Shown one piece after another: positions 34,197 to 35,462 of a DNA stretch of 35,462 bases; the first letter of the stretch is position 1; every line of letters begins with the position of its first letter. A program made the position numbers and the translations under genes. The stretch is from the NCBI GenBank assembly GCA_015233245.1, contig JADFYB010000003.1, positions 2,639-38,100 of the forward strand. The letters run 5' to 3'. This stretch comes from Nitrospirota bacterium (GTDB taxonomy: Bacteria > Nitrospirota > Thermodesulfovibrionia > Thermodesulfovibrionales > Magnetobacteriaceae). The notes beneath the pieces were generated by a model. That model was not told the DNA's origin. It ran no database searches and was given only the letters and a program-made list of their open reading frames with translations.

Positions 34197-34778
34197 TTAG
34201 CTGCTAAGACTGCTTTTAACCGCCTCTTTTCCCTTCTCAAGGTCAAAGTCCAGAAATGTGCCGCCTGTCTCAAAGTGGTTAACAAATACTATGCCTATTG
34301 CATAGGTTATCGCCCCAAATGATACAGCCATCGAGATAACTCCTACCGCCATTCCCACAACCGGCACCGTCTTTACAAGAGAACCTGCTAAAGCCCCTGT
34401 GCCAAGTCCGCCAATGAGTGAGGCAATTATTGTCTTTACCTTTTGCTTAGAGAACGCTACTCCGTATAGATCGCCAAGTTTTTTTAGCATCCGCAACTGT
34501 ACTGCCATTGCCACTGCAGAATCAAGCAGCGGAATTGGTACCAAAGAAGGTACGGCTGAAAATATTGAATGATCTTTAACAATTTTCTTTGCTTGCATCA
34601 GTGTAGAACAGGCATCCTCGCTCTTAGTGTTAATGTTTTCGTTTACAACTGTTTCATTTTCCATTGTTACTTCTGGCATAGTATTTTCCTCCGTTGATGA
34701 TTGATAATGTCTTTTCCGTGCCCTTGACACCCTGATTTGTTCCTTTTGGGATTGTTCCTCTTCTTGTTTTTCGGTCAT
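34197..34778 (-). CDS. DUF697-like membrane protein
   Basis: A 193-residue protein with a charged N-terminal 55 residues and a membrane part. The pattern PSLVPIPLLDSAVAMAVQLR followed by LGDLYGVAFSKQ and a glycine-rich segment IIASLIGGLGTGALAG matches the DUF697 family, often found next to GTPases or ATPases. Two or three hydrophobic helices lie between about 115 and 175. The ATG overlaps the ParA stop by 4 bases (ATGA) and uses GGAGAG in the end of the parA gene. It may be the membrane partner of the ParA ATPase (inference). Confidence 0.72.
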   Translation of the reverse strand: MTEKQEEEQSQKEQIRVSRARKRHYQSSTEENTMPEVTMENETVVNENINTKSEDACSTLMQAKKIVKDHSIFSAVPSLVPIPLLDSAVAMAVQLRMLKKLGDLYGVAFSKQKVKTIIASLIGGLGTGALAGSLVKTVPVVGMAVGVISMAVSFGAITYAIGIVFVNHFETGGTFLDFDLEKGKEAVKSSLSS

Positions 34779-35462
34779 CTCCCGCTCTCCATGTTTTTAG
34801 GCTGAATTTTTATACCAAGCAACTGCTTGACATATTGGTCATAGTCCTCCCTTGCTGTGCTGGTTTTATATCCGGCAAAGACGGTTTCCCTCTTTGACAG
34901 TGCTTTTATAAAATCAGTGCTTGTCCTTATCGGCACCGTAATTAATTCTTTGTTATAGCGTTCTGACAGATAATTGAAAACATCCATAGTGATTTTTACT
35001 CTTCTGTCGTATTTTGAATAGAGAATTCTTATTTGAGGGCTTGTGAGATTAAAAGTGCTGCATATGGACTTTATCTCATTGAAAGTAAGCTCAAGCCCCT
35101 TAAGTGAAAAAACATCCTCGCACATGGGAATCACAACGATATCTGAGGCACAGATGGCAGAGATAACTGCTACACCCAAAGAAGGCGGTGAGTCAATCAA
35201 AATAAGATCATACCCATCCAGACGTAACTGTTCGCATACGTCTTTGACGGCGTTTTTCTGTGCTGCGGGGTTAGACAGACTTAAGTCCAGCAGAGCGTTT
35301 TCCAATGAGGACGGAATTATTGAAAAAGTGCCCTCTATATCTTTAATTGCATGTTTAACCATTTTATCAGGGTTTTTCCATATATCATAAAAAATAGGTT
35401 CCCCATCGTTTGGGATTTTCTCAAATAGCAGCGAGGACGACCCCTGAGGGTCAAGATCAACT
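34775..35462 (-). CDS. ParA/Soj-family ATPase, N-terminus outside window
   Basis: The open frame runs from the stop at 34775 off the right edge, 228 or more residues. The first visible residues are VDLDPQGSSSLLFE, the ParA motif just after Walker A, so the ATG at 35362 is internal and not the start. Further along are DLILIDSPPSLG (Walker B), DIVVIPMCEDVFSLKGL and ILYSKYDRR, all typical of ParA/Soj. These ATPases form DNA- or membrane-bound gradients that position chromosomes, plasmids or protein clusters. No parB gene follows; a DUF697 membrane protein does. Whether parB lies upstream cannot be seen. Confidence 0.88.
   Translation of the reverse strand, partial: VDLDPQGSSSLLFEKIPNDGEPIFYDIWKNPDKMVKHAIKDIEGTFSIIPSSLENALLDLSLSNPAAQKNAVKDVCEQLRLDGYDLILIDSPPSLGVAVISAICASDIVVIPMCEDVFSLKGLELTFNEIKSICSTFNLTSPQIRILYSKYDRRVKITMDVFNYLSERYNKELITVPIRTSTDFIKALSKRETVFAGYKTSTAREDYDQYVKQLLGIKIQPKNMESGR

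Noticed and set aside
34775-35362. ParA reading starting at the ATG at 35362
   Set aside because: The frame stays open to the window edge and encodes the conserved LDPQGS motif upstream of that ATG, so the gene simply continues outside the window.
1-35462. Magnetosome, CRISPR, prophage, transposase and tRNA genes
   Set aside because: I looked for their motifs and repeat patterns and saw none; the Nitrospirota-like impression rests only on general gene content.

Overview
The window looks like chromosomal DNA from a Gram-negative, probably anaerobic bacterium. Supporting signs are a heptosyltransferase-like enzyme, a lipoprotein with a type II signal, an NfnAB-type ferredoxin/NAD(P)H enzyme, two DUF362 proteins with ferredoxin tails and two radical-SAM enzymes. 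The mix would suit a Nitrospirota-type bacterium (the group that includes Thermodesulfovibrio and Magnetobacterium relatives), but no marker gene fixes the taxon and this is only a guess. I see no rRNA, tRNA, CRISPR array, complete insertion sequence or phage genes.

Layout. 1-149: edge of a HicB-like antitoxin gene. 346-2016: a single-gene chemoreceptor. 2075-8649 (minus): a five-gene operon read from a good promoter at 8660-8688, in the order GT9 glycosyltransferase, DUF362-ferredoxin protein, B12-binding radical SAM enzyme, GT2 glycosyltransferase, phosphohexomutase; it probably makes or decorates a surface glycan or lipid. 8826-10985 (minus): a very AT-rich stand-alone SIR2-domain gene, a likely horizontally acquired NAD-depleting defence gene. 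11254-17004: nucleoside transporter, two near-duplicate Uma2 genes flanking a MidA-type methyltransferase on the other strand, a second DUF362-ferredoxin protein and a SUMF1-domain protein. 17017-19716 (minus): a DUF5618 helical protein followed by NfnA and NfnB. 19717-20489: repeat-rich DNA and one weak small ORF. 20490-28861 (minus): a 2342-residue two-module NRPS (C-A-T-C-A-T-TE) followed by a beta-lactamase-fold lipoprotein. 28890-29507: decayed hicBA genes and a kinase C-terminal fragment. 29511-30106: an intact DUF433/DUF5615 toxin-antitoxin pair with an inverted-repeat operator. 30208-35462 (minus): a tightly overlapping operon of ParA ATPase (cut by the window edge), DUF697 membrane protein, AlaX-type editing protein, radical SAM protein, unknown protein and Hanks-type kinase.

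Themes. First, several genes have a sigma70 -10 box only 5-10 bases before the start codon and no Shine-Dalgarno sequence, so leaderless or nearly leaderless mRNAs are likely; the two Uma2 copies share this layout base for base. Second, the NRPS binding pockets read as Gly then an aromatic residue (Tyr or Phe), so an N-capped Gly-Tyr/Phe dipeptide or a derivative is the predicted core. Third, the ParA-to-kinase operon does not match a system I can name and is the best candidate for something undescribed.
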